Origin: Paraburkholderia xenovorans LB400
GTDB taxonomy: Bacteria > Pseudomonadota > Gammaproteobacteria > Burkholderiales > Burkholderiaceae
Assembly: GCF_000013645.1 (NCBI RefSeq)
Contig: NC_007951.1
Coordinates: 3,658,001 to 3,722,000, forward strand
Direction: 5' to 3'
Length of the DNA stretch: 64,000 nt
Shown here: positions 62,809 through 64,000 of the stretch, one piece after another
Layout of the letters: the number at the start of each line of letters is the position of its first letter
How positions within the stretch are numbered: position 1 is the first letter of the stretch
Position numbers and translations under genes: made by a program
Notes under the pieces: generated by a model
Told to the model about the DNA's origin: nothing
Databases searched by the model: none
Seen by the model: only the letters and a program-made list of their open reading frames with translations

Positions 62809-63423
62809 ATGAAACCTGCACGCGAACACATTACCGGCCTTTTGCTCGCTGGCGGCCGCGGCACACGCATGGGCGGTGCCGACAAGGGCCTGCAAACGCT
62901 GCACGGCGAGCCGCTCGCCGCCCACGTGCTCGAGCGCCTCGCGCCGCAAACCGGCGCCCGGCTGATCAGCGCGAATCGTCATCTGGAGGCTTACGCCGCA
63001 CTCGGTGCGCCGTTCGGCGCCACGGTCGTGGCCGATACGCTGGCCGGATTTCCAGGCCCGCTGGCAGGCCTGCTCGCCGGCTTGCGCGCAGCCGGAACCG
63101 GCTATGTGCTCAGCGCGCCCTGCGACTCGCCGTGGCTGCCCGCCGAACTGGCCGAGCGCCTCGCGCACGCGCTGGACTCCAACGGCGCCGACATCGCCAC
63201 GGTCAGCACCACCGACGCGCACGGCCGGGTGTCCCTGCATCCGGTCTTCGCGCTGTTGCGCAGAGATCTCGCGGACGATCTATCGGCCTTTCTGGAAGCC
63301 GGCGAGCGCAAAGTCCGCACGTGGTACGCGCGCCACAAGACGGTGGAAGTCGTCTTTACCGACGAGCGCGCGTTTTACAATATCAATTCGCTACAAGAAC
63401 TCGCCGACCTCGAACGTGATTGA
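62809..63423 (+). CDS. mobA: Molybdenum cofactor guanylyltransferase
   Basis: The protein has 204 residues from MKPAREHITGLLLAGG. Nucleotide-binding LLLAGGRGTRMGGADKGL, LSAPCDSPWLP with the metal Asp, and the C-terminal RTWYARH..VFTDERAFYNIN. It attaches GMP to molybdopterin to make the MGD form. It lies between moaA and moeA in one operon. Confidence 0.94.
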   Translation: MKPAREHITGLLLAGGRGTRMGGADKGLQTLHGEPLAAHVLERLAPQTGARLISANRHLEAYAALGAPFGATVVADTLAGFPGPLAGLLAGLRAAGTGYVLSAPCDSPWLPAELAERLAHALDSNGADIATVSTTDAHGRVSLHPVFALLRRDLADDLSAFLEAGERKVRTWYARHKTVEVVFTDERAFYNINSLQELADLERD

Positions 63424-63497
63424 GGCCCCGGTTGAAATTCCGCTCCGGCCGCGCGGCAACTGCCGCTGCCGCCCCCGGCCGCGACGTCCAGCTCTTC

Positions 63498-64000
63498 ATG
63501 ACCACGCTTAACGAATTCTCCCGCTGCGTCGCGCAGTACGATCCTCACGCGCTACCCGTCCCGGCCGCTCAGGCGATTGTTCGCCAGTGGGCCGCACCGG
63601 TCACGGCCATTGAACGCGTGCCGCTGCGCGACGCGCTCGACCGCGTGCTCGCGGCCGATATCGTGTCGCCGATCGACGTCCCCGCCCACGACAACTCCGC
63701 GATGGACGGCTACGCGTTCAACCGCGCGGCACTCGCCGGCGGCGGCGCCGGCGTCGAGCTGGCCGTGGTCGGCAAAGCGCTGGCCGGGCACCCGTTCACG
63801 GGCCGCGTCGAAACCACACAATGCGTGCGCGTCATGACCGGCGCCTGCATGCCTGCCGGCTGCGACACGGTCGTGCCGCAGGAACTCGTCGAGCGCGCCG
63901 CCGGCGCCAGTTCGATCCGCTTCGCCGCCAACGCCGTGGCGGCCGGCGCGAACCGCCGCCTCGCCGGCGAAGATCTCGCACGCGGTCATATTGCGTTGCG
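63498..64000 (+). CDS. moeA: Molybdopterin molybdenumtransferase (cut by window edge)
   Basis: The frame is open from ATG 63,498 to the last base, giving 167 residues of about 420. Family features: an N-terminal MTTLNEFSRCVAQYD, PIDVPAHDNSAMDGYAF, then IRVMTGACMPAGCDTVVPQE-like VRVMTGACMPAGCDTVV. It inserts molybdate into adenylylated molybdopterin. It ends the moaA-mobA-moeA run in the window. Confidence 0.93.
   Translation, partial: MTTLNEFSRCVAQYDPHALPVPAAQAIVRQWAAPVTAIERVPLRDALDRVLAADIVSPIDVPAHDNSAMDGYAFNRAALAGGGAGVELAVVGKALAGHPFTGRVETTQCVRVMTGACMPAGCDTVVPQELVERAAGASSIRFAANAVAAGANRRLAGEDLARGHIAL

Overview
The window joins two kinds of DNA. Positions 1 to about 24,250 are the end of an integrative and conjugative element (ICE) loaded with insertion sequences and aromatic-degradation genes. 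From about 24,250 to 64,000 is a GC-rich housekeeping chromosome typical of Burkholderia/Paraburkholderia: pgsA-uvrC, earP-efp, the rpoE-rseA-mucB-mucD-lepA-lepB-rnc-era-recO-pdxJ-acpS-nagZ run, the plsX-fabH-fabD-fabG-acpP-fabF run, rluC/rne, and moaA-mobA-moeA. The genus call rests on this gene order, on very long tails on RNase III and RNase E, and on the arginine-type EF-P with EarP. The species cannot be fixed from sequence reading alone.

Accessory part. The ICE boundary is marked by a large P4/ICEclc-type tyrosine recombinase (22,095-24,026) that reads away from a tRNA-Gly(GCC) gene (24,253-24,328, minus strand); the tRNA 3' end is the likely attachment site. Inside the ICE are two direct copies of an ISL3-family element matching ISPpu12 in layout (tnpA, lspA, HMA-CDF metal transporter, CadR/PbrR-type merR). 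Copy 2 is complete (13,488-16,859, 3,372 bp). Copy 1 runs off the left edge of the window and is split by a compact Mu/Tn7-superfamily IS (74-3,496) with perfect 26-bp inverted repeats and four genes. The two ISPpu12 copies bracket about 8 kb, which looks like a composite transposon.

Cargo. An AT-richer block (5,667-10,840) holds a periplasmic binding protein, a 3-hydroxyisobutyrate-dehydrogenase-like enzyme, a NIPSNAP protein, a two-domain extradiol dioxygenase, a YciI-like protein and a fumarylacetoacetase-family hydrolase. It ends at a break where a LivK-type gene and an IclR-type regulator are both cut and joined. Next come a ring-hydroxylating oxygenase beta/alpha pair, the start of an exporter-signal-bearing gene cut by ISPpu12, and beyond ISPpu12 a second alpha/beta pair with its reductase, an aromatic-acid MFS transporter and a second YciI-like protein. 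Together these could take up an aromatic acid, hydroxylate it, cleave the ring and hydrolyse the product. The substrate is not determinable here, and no intact regulator for these genes is visible.

Chromosomal part. The minus-strand genes form the classic envelope-stress operon (sigma E, anti-sigma factor, MucB, MucD) running into translation, signal-peptide and RNA-processing genes, preceded by the fatty-acid and phospholipid initiation genes. The plus-strand genes are earP, efp, a CsbD-like protein, an orphan NtrC-type regulator, maf, an SAM-dependent methyltransferase, rne and the molybdenum-cofactor genes. The last gene, moeA, is cut by the window edge. No CRISPR array, rRNA or phage structural genes were seen.
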